Assembly (NCBI RefSeq): GCF_008727715.1
Contig: NZ_CP044218.1
Location: 4,109,501 to 4,173,500 of the forward strand
Length of the DNA stretch: 64,000 nt
Reading direction: 5' to 3'
Origin: Mesorhizobium terrae
Lineage (GTDB): Bacteria; Pseudomonadota; Alphaproteobacteria; Rhizobiales; Rhizobiaceae
The notes under the pieces were generated by a model. It ran no database searches. It was not told the origin of the DNA and worked only from the letters and a program-made list of their open reading frames with translations. Made by a program: the position numbers and the translations under genes. Below are positions 25,950 to 34,685 of the stretch, piece after piece (the first letter of the stretch is position 1; every line of letters begins with the position of its first letter).

Positions 25950-25975
25950 GGCCGGGCCACAAGCCCGGCCTTTTT
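25950..25975 (+). terminator. Rho-independent terminator after the DUF1344 gene
   Basis: An 8-bp perfect stem GGCCGGGC/GCCCGGCC with loop CACAA (25950-25970) is followed by TTTTT. Confidence 0.93.
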
Positions 25976-26002
25976 GCTGATGGGCATGTGTTCGCGACGC
26001 TC

Positions 26003-26033
26003 AAAGAAAAAGGCCCGCTTGTGGGCGGGCCTT
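26003..26033 (-). terminator. Rho-independent terminator of the phasin gene
   Basis: On the minus strand a 9-bp stem AAGGCCCGC/GCGGGCCTT (arms 26010-26018 and 26025-26033) is followed by TTTCTTT. It lies about 90 bases after the phasin stop codon and faces the DUF1344 terminator. Confidence 0.85.
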
Positions 26034-26124
26034 GGTTACGCGACTTGCACTCGTACAGAAATCAGAACCGGTTTACGCGGAGCGTTCGCTTCGCACGGAT
26101 GGCTTCAATGCAAGCCTGCGTCGA

Positions 26125-26610
26125 TCAGGCGGCCTTCTTGTCGAAGGTGTAGAGCTTGCCGATTTCAGCCTGGACGGTCTTGGCGCCATCGACAACGGTG
26201 GTCTTGGCGGTCTCGGCAGCGCCGCGAATGCGCTCGATGTTGGCGGAAGCGTTCTCACGCACAAAGTCGGCCTGGATCTGGACGGCTTCGTTGAAGGACT
26301 GCGCACCGGCAACCTTCTCGACCGTGGTCAGCGCATGCTGGACATTGGCCAGCGTCGCGTCGAGCAGGCCGCGGGTGAAGTTGGCGTAACCAACGACGAA
26401 GGAGGTGGCGATCTTCTCGGCGCCGTCGTTCAGCTTGGCGACACCGCCGTGCACGCTCTCGGCGCGCTCCTTGGCGGTCGAAGCGCCGCGCTTGACGAAA
26501 TCGCGGGCAGCAGCCGGAACTTCAAGCTTCGACTGGGCGGTTTCGAAGGCGGACTTGATCGAGGAAAAATAGGTGGACGAAGGGGCGGTGGTCTTGGCGG
26601 TCTTGGTCAT
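26125..26610 (-). CDS. Phasin (PHA granule-associated protein)
   Basis: A 161-residue, almost wholly helical, alanine-rich protein of the Phasin_2 type, which coats polyhydroxyalkanoate granules. Family features include the central segments EKIATSFVVGYANFTRGLLDATLANVQ and AQSFNEAVQIQADFVRENA. There are no cysteines and no signal peptide. Two PhaR-like TGC-N3-GCA sites lie 87-121 bp upstream of the start, fitting the known repression of phasin genes by PhaR until granules form. An intrinsic terminator follows. Confidence 0.9.
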   Translation of the reverse strand: MTKTAKTTAPSSTYFSSIKSAFETAQSKLEVPAAARDFVKRGASTAKERAESVHGGVAKLNDGAEKIATSFVVGYANFTRGLLDATLANVQHALTTVEKVAGAQSFNEAVQIQADFVRENASANIERIRGAAETAKTTVVDGAKTVQAEIGKLYTFDKKAA

Positions 26611-26918
26611 GGCGATTCCATCCTCTTAAGGAGCTATGGGTTGCGCTCCGGTCAGGATCGACCCGGAGCATGGCGAGCATATAGGAGCAAATATTGTGCA
26701 CTGCAACATAAAACTTTGGTGCGGTGCAAAATTTCGGGCAACCTGTTGTTGTGGAACGCGTAATTTTGAGCGCGGCTAAACGGTTTCGTCGCCTTTCGAG
26801 ACCTTGCACTCGGTCGGTTGGCGACCGACATGCGGTGATGTGTTTATGCAAACACTGCGTATCGTATGCGTGGGGCTGCCAAGCTCGGGCAGGGGAATGC
26901 TAAGCTTGGGCAGGTTGG
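26611..26918. other. Divergent intergenic region between phasin and DUF445 genes
   Basis: 308 bases without a gene. It contains the two PhaR-like sites and, near 26880-26914, an imperfect direct repeat (AAGCTCGGGCAGG and AAGCTTGGGCAGG). Confidence 0.45.
26697..26731. promoter_or_regulatory. Tandem PhaR-like sites upstream of the phasin gene
   Basis: TGCACTGCAACA (26697-26708) and TGCGGTGCAAAA (26720-26731) have the same TGC-N3-GCA core and are spaced 23 bp centre to centre, about two helical turns. The first is part of a 16-base block nearly identical to 320-335. PhaR binding is inferred. Confidence 0.55.
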
Positions 26919-28238
26919 ATGCAGGATAGACCGTCAATGTCGCAGCAGGATGCAGTCGCGAGCACGGGCTTCGTGGTAGGCGACAAGGATGCCGAGGTGA
27001 AACTCGCGGCGCTGAAGCGTACGAAGTTTGTCGCGGCCGCCGCCCTCGGCCTGTGCGTGGTCGTGTTCTTTGTCACGAAATCGCTGGAGGGCAGCCATCC
27101 CTGGCTCGCCTTCGTTGCTGCCTTTGCCGAGGCCGCCACCATTGGCGGTCTCGCCGACTGGTATGCGGTGGTGGCGCTGTTCAAGCGGCCGCTAGGCCTG
27201 CCCATCCCACACACGGCGATTATCCCGGAGAACCAGACCCGCATCGCCGACAATCTCGGTCGCTTCATCGAGGTCAATTTCCTGGCACCGGGGCCGGTGC
27301 GCGAGAAACTCAACGAGGTGGATTTCGCAGCCTTGGTGGCCGACTGGCTCGCACATGAGGAGCGTGCGGCGGGCCTGTCGCGCTTCGTCATGCGATTGGT
27401 GCCGCAGACGCTGGGTGCAATCGAACAATCCAGCCTGCGCGACTTCGTTGCCCAGCGCATGCTGGAACAGGTGGAAAAGGTGCAGGTGGCGCCACTGGCG
27501 GCTGAACTGCTCTCGGCGTTCACCGACGATCGCCGCCATCAGAAGCTGTTCGACGAGTTCACCAAGGTGGTCGGTCGTTTTCTCGCCGACGAACAGGCGC
27601 TGGCGGTGATGCGCGAGAAGATCCGCGAGGAATTGCCGTCGCTGTTCAACCTGTTCCGCGCGGATGCCTATCTGTTGAAGAAGATCGTCGCTTCGGCGGG
27701 CTCGCTGCTCGAGGAGGTGAGGGCGGATCCCGACCACCCGATGCGCGAGGAGTTCGATCGTTTCGTCAGGAAATTCATCGAGCGGCTGCGCACGTCAAAG
27801 GAATATGCCCGGCGCGCCGAGCAGATGAAGCAGGGGTTCCTCGCCAGGCCGGAAATCCGCGATCTGGCGCACGACATGTGGGAAAGCCTGCGTCGTTTCA
27901 TCGAGCAGGACGCGGCGTCGGAAAATTCCATGATCCGCGCCCATCTCGCCAATATGTTCGTCGAGGTCGGGCGGCATCTCGCCAGCGACCCGCAGATCAG
28001 GGCCGATATGAACCAGGGCTTTGTGGTGGCGCTCGCCTCCTTCGTCGAAACCCAGAAGAGCAGCGTCTCCAAGTTCATCGCCGATCAGGTCAAACGCTGG
28101 GATCTCGGCCAGCTTACGCGGCTCATCGAGATGAACATCGGCCGCGACCTGCAATATATCCGCTTCAACGGCATGATCATCGGCGGCCTGGCCGGTCTTG
28201 CGCTCTATACGGTCGAGCGACTGTTTCTGATCAATTGA
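26919..28238 (+). CDS. DUF445 domain inner-membrane protein
   Basis: A 439-residue YjiN-type DUF445 protein. A first hydrophobic segment (about 40-55) and a second (about 60-75, containing EAATIGGLADWYAVVALF, the family hallmark) are followed by a long helical cytoplasmic or periplasmic domain. A C-terminal span, GMIIGGLAGLALYTVERLF, closes the protein. Function is unknown. The start may be the ATG at 26919 or 26937; neither has a strong ribosome site. A second phasin gene follows 70 bp downstream. Confidence 0.85.
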   Translation: MQDRPSMSQQDAVASTGFVVGDKDAEVKLAALKRTKFVAAAALGLCVVVFFVTKSLEGSHPWLAFVAAFAEAATIGGLADWYAVVALFKRPLGLPIPHTAIIPENQTRIADNLGRFIEVNFLAPGPVREKLNEVDFAALVADWLAHEERAAGLSRFVMRLVPQTLGAIEQSSLRDFVAQRMLEQVEKVQVAPLAAELLSAFTDDRRHQKLFDEFTKVVGRFLADEQALAVMREKIREELPSLFNLFRADAYLLKKIVASAGSLLEEVRADPDHPMREEFDRFVRKFIERLRTSKEYARRAEQMKQGFLARPEIRDLAHDMWESLRRFIEQDAASENSMIRAHLANMFVEVGRHLASDPQIRADMNQGFVVALASFVETQKSSVSKFIADQVKRWDLGQLTRLIEMNIGRDLQYIRFNGMIIGGLAGLALYTVERLFLIN

Positions 28239-28308
28239 CGGTTGTGCCCTGTTGTCTATTCTGACCCCTGCGGCGATCGAGCCGGCAACAAGGGAGGAGA
28301 AGACGATC

Positions 28309-28737
28309 ATGGCCAAGCAGCCCGAAACCGAATCCTTCATGGACATGTTCAGCAAGCTCGGCCGCGACCTGAAAATGCCGAAGGTCGATGTCGAGACCAT
28401 TCTCAGTCATCACCGCAAAAACCTTGAGGCGCTGGAGAAATCGGCCAGGGCAACCGCATCGGGCGCGTCGTCCGTCATGGCCAAGCAGCGCGAGGTGTTG
28501 CAGGATTCGCTGCGCGAAATCACCGAACTGGCGCAAAACTACCGTGCTCCCGGCAATCCGCAGGAATTCATAGCCAAGCAGGCGGACTTCGCCCGCAAGT
28601 CGTTCGAGACAGCGGTGAAAAATGCCGGCGAAGTGGCCGAGATCGTCAAAAAGTCCGGAACGGAATCGGTCGACATCCTGCGTGCCCGCATCAAGGATGC
28701 GATGGACGAGATCCGCGAGGGCTACGAGAAGAAGTAG
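28309..28737 (+). CDS. Phasin family protein (second copy)
   Basis: A 142-residue helical protein of the phasin family. It contains the typical run of helices with KLGRDLKMPKVDVETIL, an alanine-rich central helix and SPQEFIAKQ-like QEFIAKQADFARKSFE. GGAGG at 28293-28297 precedes the ATG at 28309. It differs clearly from the phasin at 26125 and lacks the PhaR-like sites, so it may be expressed independently of granule load. The next gene starts directly after its stop codon. Confidence 0.85.
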   Translation: MAKQPETESFMDMFSKLGRDLKMPKVDVETILSHHRKNLEALEKSARATASGASSVMAKQREVLQDSLREITELAQNYRAPGNPQEFIAKQADFARKSFETAVKNAGEVAEIVKKSGTESVDILRARIKDAMDEIREGYEKK

Positions 28738-29109
28738 GTGGCTACCGTCCGCTACTTTGCCGCTGACGTCGATGCTTCCATCGATTTTTACACGAAGCGA
28801 CTGGGCTTCGTGTTGCGGCAGCAATTCGGCCCCAACATGGCGATCCTCGACCGGAGTGATCTGACGCTCTGGCTTGCGGGGCGCCATGCTTCCGCATCCC
28901 GGCCGATGCCGGATGGCACAGTGCCGGAACCGGGCGGCTGGAACAGGTTCGTCATCGAGGTGGAGAACCTGCCGGCCTTGGTGAAGGTTTTGGAAGGCGA
29001 TGGCGTGCAGTTCCGGAACACGATGATCGAAGGTCCTGGCGGACGACAGGTTTTGTGCATGGACCCGTCCGGCAATGTGATCGAGCTGTTCGAAGCAACG
29101 CAGGGCTGA
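28738..29109 (+). CDS. VOC superfamily (glyoxalase/bleomycin-resistance fold) protein
   Basis: A 123-residue single-domain VOC protein with the paired beta-alpha-beta-beta-beta modules: [15 protein letters not shown] in the first and [12 protein letters not shown] in the second, the latter keeping the usual metal-ligand glutamate. The first-module histidine common in metal-binding members is not evident near the N terminus, so enzymatic class is uncertain. The GTG start abuts the stop of the phasin gene (TAGGTG), indicating translational coupling. Confidence 0.8.
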   Translation: MATVRYFAADVDASIDFYTKRLGFVLRQQFGPNMAILDRSDLTLWLAGRHASASRPMPDGTVPEPGGWNRFVIEVENLPALVKVLEGDGVQFRNTMIEGPGGRQVLCMDPSGNVIELFEATQG

Positions 29110-29165
29110 TCTGGCTGAAATCGGTTATTTCTCGGGACTGTCAGCCGCTCTTGGTGGGGGAGAAC

Positions 29166-30428
29166 ATGAACGACATGCGAGCCACGGTCGCACCCGGCCG
29201 CCTGCGCCAGATGCAGATCTACGTCACCGGCGCTGGCGGCAAGCGGCCGGCTGTGCCGGTGGCTCACGACCTGCTGGAACAGGCTGCCGCCCGCAAGATG
29301 ACGCCGCAAGCCGCCGCCTACATCATCGGCGGCGCCGGTGGCGAGGCGACGATGCGGGCCAATCGCGCCGCCTTTGAACGGCGCCAGATCGCGCCGCGCG
29401 TGCTGCGCGACGTTTCAAGTCGTGACCTCTCCGTCACCTTGTTCGGACGCTGGCATTCCGCGCCCATCCTGCTGGCACCCGTCGGCGTTTTGGAGATGGT
29501 GCATCCGGAGGCTGATCTTGCGGTGGCGCGCGCTGCGGCAGCTGAGGGCGTCGGCTACGTCTTCTCCAACCAGGCTTCGATGCCGATGGAGCGGGCGGCC
29601 GGGGCGATCGGCAATGCGTCGCGCTGGTTCCAGCTCTATTGGTCGAGCGATGATGATTTCGTGCGTTCGGTTGTCGGCCGGGCCGAGCGTTGCGGCTGCG
29701 AGGCGATCGTGGTCACACTCGACACGACCTTGCTTGGCTGGCGTCCGCGTGATCTCGACATGGCCTATCTGCCATTCCTGCGCGGGCTCGGTCTTGCTCA
29801 ATATCTCAGCGATCCGGTTTTTCGCACCAAGATCCCGGCCAGTCCACCTGATACGGGCGTGAAGCCCGCTGGCCTGGACATCGTCTCGACGGCGCTCAGC
29901 CTGCGTCGGAAAGGCAAGGAATTTGGCCTGTCGATGCAGCAGATGCGCGCCGCCGTCGCGCATTTCACCGCCACCTATTCGCGTCCCGACCTCAATTGGT
30001 CCGACATCGCCCGGCTGCGCGGCATGACGAAACTGCCGATCCTGCTCAAGGGCATTCGCCATGCCGACGATGCGCGGCTGGCGCGGGAGCATGGTGTTGA
30101 CGGCATCGTCGTTTCCAACCATGGCGGCCGGCAGGTGGACGGCGAGATTGCGACATTGGACGCGCTGCCGGCGGTTGTCGCCGCGGCGGGCGGGCTGCCG
30201 GTCCTGCTCGATTCGGGCATTCGTTCGGGCAGCGATGTCGCCAAGGCGCTGGCGCTTGGCGCTGCGGCGGTGCTGGTCGGCCGGCCTTATGTCTATGGCC
30301 TGGCGCTTGCCGGCGAGACGGGCGTGCGCGAGGTTATCCGCAACATCGTCGCCGAGTTCGACCTGACACTTGCATTGGCCGGGCTGACTAGGGCTAGCGA
30401 CCTCGATACATCGCTGTTTGCCGGATAG
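29166..30428 (+). CDS. FMN-dependent alpha-hydroxy acid oxidase, lactate 2-monooxygenase-like
   Basis: A 420-residue TIM-barrel flavoenzyme of the L-lactate dehydrogenase/glycolate oxidase family. FMN and substrate residues are visible: FQLY (155-158), the catalytic SNHGGRQ with H319 and R322, DSGIRSG (349-355) and GRP (372-374). The stretch [18 protein letters not shown] and the later SDPVF closely match the lid of mycobacterial lactate 2-monooxygenase, so conversion of lactate to acetate and CO2 is a likely reaction. Other 2-hydroxy acids remain possible. GGGGGAG lies just before the ATG at 29166. Confidence 0.83.
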   Translation: MNDMRATVAPGRLRQMQIYVTGAGGKRPAVPVAHDLLEQAAARKMTPQAAAYIIGGAGGEATMRANRAAFERRQIAPRVLRDVSSRDLSVTLFGRWHSAPILLAPVGVLEMVHPEADLAVARAAAAEGVGYVFSNQASMPMERAAGAIGNASRWFQLYWSSDDDFVRSVVGRAERCGCEAIVVTLDTTLLGWRPRDLDMAYLPFLRGLGLAQYLSDPVFRTKIPASPPDTGVKPAGLDIVSTALSLRRKGKEFGLSMQQMRAAVAHFTATYSRPDLNWSDIARLRGMTKLPILLKGIRHADDARLAREHGVDGIVVSNHGGRQVDGEIATLDALPAVVAAAGGLPVLLDSGIRSGSDVAKALALGAAAVLVGRPYVYGLALAGETGVREVIRNIVAEFDLTLALAGLTRASDLDTSLFAG

Positions 30429-30533
30429 GGCACGATCACCTCTCCTGTGGGTTTCGCCAATCGGCCCCTGCATCGCAGCCATCATGGTGCTAGACCTCGG
30501 CTCCATATGTCTGGAATTTCGCCGGGGTTTTGA

Positions 30534-32039
30534 ATGAAGGTTGGCATCGAGATGGGGACGGCGTCGGGCGCGGCCGCCACGCTCGATCTTGAGGAATTGC
30601 TGGCCACGCGCCTTTTGGTGCAAGGCAATTCCGGGTCCGGAAAATCGCATCTGTTGCGTCGGCTGCTCGAACAGAGCGCGCCTTGGGTGCAGCAGGTCGT
30701 CATCGATCCCGAAGGCGATTTCGTCACACTTGCCGATCGGTTCGGCCATGTCGTGGTCGATGCGCAGCGCACCGAGGCCGAACTGACCGGCATTGCCGGC
30801 CGTATCCGCCAGCATCGCGCCTCGGTCGTGCTCAATCTGGAAGGGCTCGACGTCGAACAGCAGATGCGCGGCGCCGCCGCCTTCCTGAACGGCATGTTCG
30901 ATGCCGAGCGCGACTACTGGTATCCAGTGCTGGTGGTGGTGGACGAGGCGCAGCTTTTCGCCCCGGCGGTGGCCGGCGAGGTCTCGGACGAGGCGCGCAA
31001 AATCTCGCTCGGCGCGATGACCAACCTGATGTGCCGCGGCCGAAAGCGCGGCCTCGCCGGGGTTATTGCCACGCAGCGCCTGGCCAAGCTCGCCAAGAAC
31101 GTGGCGGCCGAGGCTTCCAATTTCCTGATGGGCCGCACCTTCCTCGACATCGACATGGCGCGTGCCGCCGACCTTCTCGGCATGGAACGGCGGCAGGCCG
31201 AGATGTTCCGCGACCTGGCGCGTGGACATTTCGTGGCTCTGGGGCCGGCGATGTCGCGTCGGCCGCTGCCGGTCGCCATCGGCGCGGTCGAAACCTCGGC
31301 GCGCTCCGTCAGCCCGAAACTGACGCCGCTGCCGGAAGCGATCGAGGATGTGCAGAGCCTGATCCTGACCCCCAGCCCGGAAGAATTGCGGCAGCCGCCG
31401 GCGCGCCGGCCACGTCCCGTGGCGCCGACGCCGACCGCCGACATTCTGGAGCAGTTGTCGCGGTCGCTGCCGGAACAGTCGGCAGCCCTGGAACCGGCGC
31501 CGACCCTGTTCGATCAGGCTGAGCGCGAGGTGCTCATCGCTGCAGTCCTGGCGGAGATCGTCGAGGATCCAGACGCGGCTTTTCGTGCCGATTCATTGCT
31601 CTATCAGGATTTTCTCGTGCGGTGCCGTATTCGCCGAGTGCCCGGCGAACCACTTGGCCTGCCCGCATTCCGGCGCCGGCTGGCTATTGCCAAGACCGGC
31701 ATCGACGAAACGACCGCGGCAAGCGATGCCTGGCAGCAGGCACTGGCATTGTCCTCGGATGTCCCGGAAGATTTGCAGGCCGTGTTCCTGATCGTCGCCC
31801 AGGCGGCGGTGACCGGTTCGCCCTGTCCGTCGGACGCTGCGTTGGCACGTGCCTATGGCACGCAATCGGCACGGCGGGCGCGGCGGCTGTTGTCCTTCTT
31901 CGAGGAGCGCGGCCTTGCCGTGCTGCGCACCGATTTCCACGGCCGGCGTGTCGTCGCTTTCCCGGATCTCGGTTGTGAAACCGCGCCCGGCGATCCCAAT
32001 CGCGTGGACGACGTGCCGGAACAACAGGCGGCCGAGTGA
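30534..32039 (+). CDS. HerA-like/DUF87 ATP-binding protein
   Basis: A 501-residue P-loop ATPase of the HerA/FtsK superfamily. Walker A is GNSGSGKS (31-38), preceded by only about 30 residues, so the HAS-barrel typical of HerA is missing. Walker B is VLVVVDEAQ (132-140). The ATPase region continues with TNLMCRGRKRGLAGVIATQRLAKL. After a proline-rich linker (about 280-310) the C-terminal third is a separate helical domain ending in a winged-helix-like segment (about 410-470). No NurA nuclease partner is adjacent. Rhizobial chromosomes commonly carry this gene as an orphan; a DNA-linked role is inferred only. Confidence 0.78.
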   Translation: MKVGIEMGTASGAAATLDLEELLATRLLVQGNSGSGKSHLLRRLLEQSAPWVQQVVIDPEGDFVTLADRFGHVVVDAQRTEAELTGIAGRIRQHRASVVLNLEGLDVEQQMRGAAAFLNGMFDAERDYWYPVLVVVDEAQLFAPAVAGEVSDEARKISLGAMTNLMCRGRKRGLAGVIATQRLAKLAKNVAAEASNFLMGRTFLDIDMARAADLLGMERRQAEMFRDLARGHFVALGPAMSRRPLPVAIGAVETSARSVSPKLTPLPEAIEDVQSLILTPSPEELRQPPARRPRPVAPTPTADILEQLSRSLPEQSAALEPAPTLFDQAEREVLIAAVLAEIVEDPDAAFRADSLLYQDFLVRCRIRRVPGEPLGLPAFRRRLAIAKTGIDETTAASDAWQQALALSSDVPEDLQAVFLIVAQAAVTGSPCPSDAALARAYGTQSARRARRLLSFFEERGLAVLRTDFHGRRVVAFPDLGCETAPGDPNRVDDVPEQQAAE

Positions 32040-32069
32040 GCCGTCACGCAGAGCGGTATATGAAACGCT

Positions 32070-32843
32070 CTAGTTCCGCTTCGGATCGGGGAAGAACAGG
32101 CTCTTGAAGCCGCTTCGGTCGAATGGTTTCCATTCTCCCTGGGGCTGCGCCAGGCGATCGGCAATTGCGTAGACCGCCGCGGGGTGATGGCCGAGGCCGC
32201 AATGGCTCGCTTCCACCTCGATGCTCTCGGTGTGCGGGAGGTCGTTTTCCATGCAGGCTTGCCAGGCGCAGATACCATCGGTGCGGCTGTAGATCGCCGT
32301 TGTCGGCACCGGGGGCGATTCCGAAATGGCGCCACCCATATGGCCTTCGCGATCGTCGACCTTGTGGCCGGAGGTGAACTCGTAGAGCTTCCAGGCATTG
32401 GTGGCACGCGGGTCGCCGTTGAACGGGCTGCCGAGCGTGATCACCAGCCGCACCTCGTCGGGCAGCATCTTGGCGAGCTGGCGCGCATAGATGCCGCCGA
32501 GGCTCCAGCCGACGAGGCTGACCTTGCGGCCATGCTTGTCGGCCAGCGCCTTGAGGCGGTCGACCATCTTTCGCTCGACACCAGGCAGCGGGCCGTAGTT
32601 GCGGCCGAGGTCCCAGCCATAGGCGGCGTAGGCCTTCGATTTGAGGAAGCTGCGCAGCGCCACCGTCGAGCGGTCGCTGGTCACCAGCCCGGGCAGGACT
32701 AGGACCGGATGGCCGTCGCCGCGCGGCGCAAGCGCAGTGAGCAGGGGCAGCGAGGCGACGAAACCGCCGAGCTCCGGCAGCGCCCTGAGTTCCAGCGCGA
32801 ACAGCAGTCGCGAAGGCGGTTTCAGCGTATCAGCGTGGGCCAT
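32070..32843 (-). CDS. Alpha/beta hydrolase, lipase-like
   Basis: A 257-residue alpha/beta hydrolase. The nucleophile elbow is GWSLGG (112-117, S114), the oxyanion region follows PVLVLPGL (46-53), and a late aspartate (SRTDGI) and histidine (SHCGLGHHP) complete a plausible triad. There is no signal peptide, suggesting cytoplasmic lipid or ester hydrolysis. GGAG lies before the ATG at 32843; a longer frame to 32903 is rejected. It is 102 bp downstream of the WS/DGAT gene on the same strand, suggesting turnover of the same lipids. Confidence 0.82.
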   Translation of the reverse strand: MAHADTLKPPSRLLFALELRALPELGGFVASLPLLTALAPRGDGHPVLVLPGLVTSDRSTVALRSFLKSKAYAAYGWDLGRNYGPLPGVERKMVDRLKALADKHGRKVSLVGWSLGGIYARQLAKMLPDEVRLVITLGSPFNGDPRATNAWKLYEFTSGHKVDDREGHMGGAISESPPVPTTAIYSRTDGICAWQACMENDLPHTESIEVEASHCGLGHHPAAVYAIADRLAQPQGEWKPFDRSGFKSLFFPDPKRN

Positions 32844-32945
32844 GACGGCTCCTGTCGATTGATTCCAGCTGCACTCAACGCAGAATATGGGCCCTTTGTT
32901 CACAAAACTGCAACATTGCTCCCGGTTTCCGCAACGGTAGCAGGG

Positions 32946-34394
32946 TCAGTGTTTGATCGGTTTCGGCGGTGGAGGCGGCAGCTTTTCGACCCCTTCCTTC
33001 AATTCGGCCATGGCGGTGACCAGCAGGTCGCCGAGGTGGTCTGCGTCGGGCACGGCACGGCGGTCGGCTGTGATGCCGAAATCGAGCCGGTCCTGATAGC
33101 TCTGCACGGTGATGTTGAGAGCGATGCCGTGGACGGGGATCGAGACCGGGAACATCGCGAGCACCTTGGCGCCGGCGCAGAATACCGGAATGGGCGGACC
33201 GGGCACGTTGGAGATCGTCAGATTGGTGGTCGACGGCATGATGTCGGCAAGGCCGGTGCGGCCGTAGAGCTGGGCGAGGCCGGGAAACAGGATCGGCGCG
33301 CCAAGCAGCGTATAGTCCTTGGGCGAAACGTCCTTCACCGTGCCGGCCAAGGTCTTGGAATCGCCGCTGTTCTTGGCGATTGCCTTCAGTCGCTCCAGCG
33401 GCTCGGCAAGCTCGGTGGCGATCGGACAGAACATGCCGAAGACCCGGTTAGAGGCTTCCATGTCGCCGGGCTGGCGCAAGGAGATCGGCACGAAGGCGAC
33501 CAGCGGTTTCGTCGGCAGCGCCTCGTGATCCTGGAGATAGGCGCGAAGCGCGCCGGCACTCACCGCCATCACCACATCGTTGATCTTGGTGCCGGTCGCC
33601 TTGGCGATGAATTTGGCGTCACCGAGCGACAAGGCCCTCGCGGCAAAGGCGCGCTGGGCGGTGACGGTCACGTTGAACGGTGTCTTCGGCGCCAGAATGT
33701 CGGGAATGCCGGGCAAGCCACCGCCTTTGCCTTCGCCACTCTTGGCTATGAGCAGATCGGTCATGGTGCCGAGCATCTGCGGCACTGCCTCCATCGCCTT
33801 CAGGTGCTGGCGCATCACGTTCTGCACGACGTCGTTGATGCCGAGGATCGCGCGTTCCTCGATCGTCGGCTTGCGCATCGCCGGTTTCGATTCCGGCGGC
33901 TTCACCTTCCGCGGCTGGGGCGAAAGGTCGTAAAGGGCGGCGGCGATCGCCATGCCGGCACCGCCATCAACGGCGGCGTGGTGTATCTTGGAATAGATGG
34001 CGACATTGCCGCCTTCGAGCCCGTCGATGACAGTGAATTGCCACAGCGGCCGCGAGCGGTCGAGCAGCGTCGAATGCAACTCGCCGACGAGATCCTCAAG
34101 CTGCTTCCAGCTGCCCGGCGCGGGCAAGGTGGCGCGGCGCAAATGGTAGGCAATGTCGATGTCGCCGGCATCGACCCATGCCGGATGATCGAGTTCCAGC
34201 ACCGTGCGGGCGAGCCTCTTCTCGAAGATCGGCGCCAGATGCATGCGGGTCAGGAAGAATTCCTTGAAGTGGTCGTAGAACGTCCCGGACAGATCGGCCG
34301 GCGGCTCGTAGAGCGTCAGGCCGGCGACATGCATCGGCGTTTCCGGCGTCTCCATGTAGAGAAAGGTGGCATCGATGCCGCCGAGCTGCTTCAT
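32946..34394 (-). CDS. WS/DGAT family acyltransferase
   Basis: A 482-residue wax ester synthase/acyl-CoA:diacylglycerol acyltransferase family protein. The catalytic HHxxxDG motif is HHAAVDG (138-144). The N-terminal LGGIDATFLYMETPETPMHV (4-23), PLW (116-118), and the C-terminal NLTISNVPGP block are all characteristic. It would use fatty acyl-CoA to make wax esters or triacylglycerol, though many proteobacterial homologues are uncharacterised. A strong GGGAGG site precedes the ATG at 34394, ruling out the upstream extension to 34544. It is divergent from the fadD-maoC-phaC-phaZ genes. Confidence 0.88.
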   Translation of the reverse strand: MKQLGGIDATFLYMETPETPMHVAGLTLYEPPADLSGTFYDHFKEFFLTRMHLAPIFEKRLARTVLELDHPAWVDAGDIDIAYHLRRATLPAPGSWKQLEDLVGELHSTLLDRSRPLWQFTVIDGLEGGNVAIYSKIHHAAVDGGAGMAIAAALYDLSPQPRKVKPPESKPAMRKPTIEERAILGINDVVQNVMRQHLKAMEAVPQMLGTMTDLLIAKSGEGKGGGLPGIPDILAPKTPFNVTVTAQRAFAARALSLGDAKFIAKATGTKINDVVMAVSAGALRAYLQDHEALPTKPLVAFVPISLRQPGDMEASNRVFGMFCPIATELAEPLERLKAIAKNSGDSKTLAGTVKDVSPKDYTLLGAPILFPGLAQLYGRTGLADIMPSTTNLTISNVPGPPIPVFCAGAKVLAMFPVSIPVHGIALNITVQSYQDRLDFGITADRRAVPDADHLGDLLVTAMAELKEGVEKLPPPPPKPIKH

Positions 34395-34685
34395 GCGTTC
34401 CCTCCCGGCCAGGTATTGGTCAAGAACCGCCCGGCCGCGCGGCCCCTTTTCCGCGATCATTTGCCGGATCGCAGGCAAAGGCAAGGTGACGCAAGGTACG
34501 GAGGCAAGTCTCCGACACCCCCAGCGCAATAACCCACGCTCCACAGCCTGTCATCTACTAGGCATGGCGGGAACTTGCATTCCGCAGGGTAATCGTCGTG
34601 AGCCGTCTAAGCCGCGGCACGCCGCTTCCCAAGCCCTTTTTGCCCGTCTAGATTGAAAGAAAAACGCGATCGAGGGGAGGAGCGC

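Noticed and set aside
29415..31229. 604-codon open frame antisense to two genes
   Set aside because: It spans the flavoenzyme, an intergenic gap and the ATPase gene, so it is a GC-rich chance frame.
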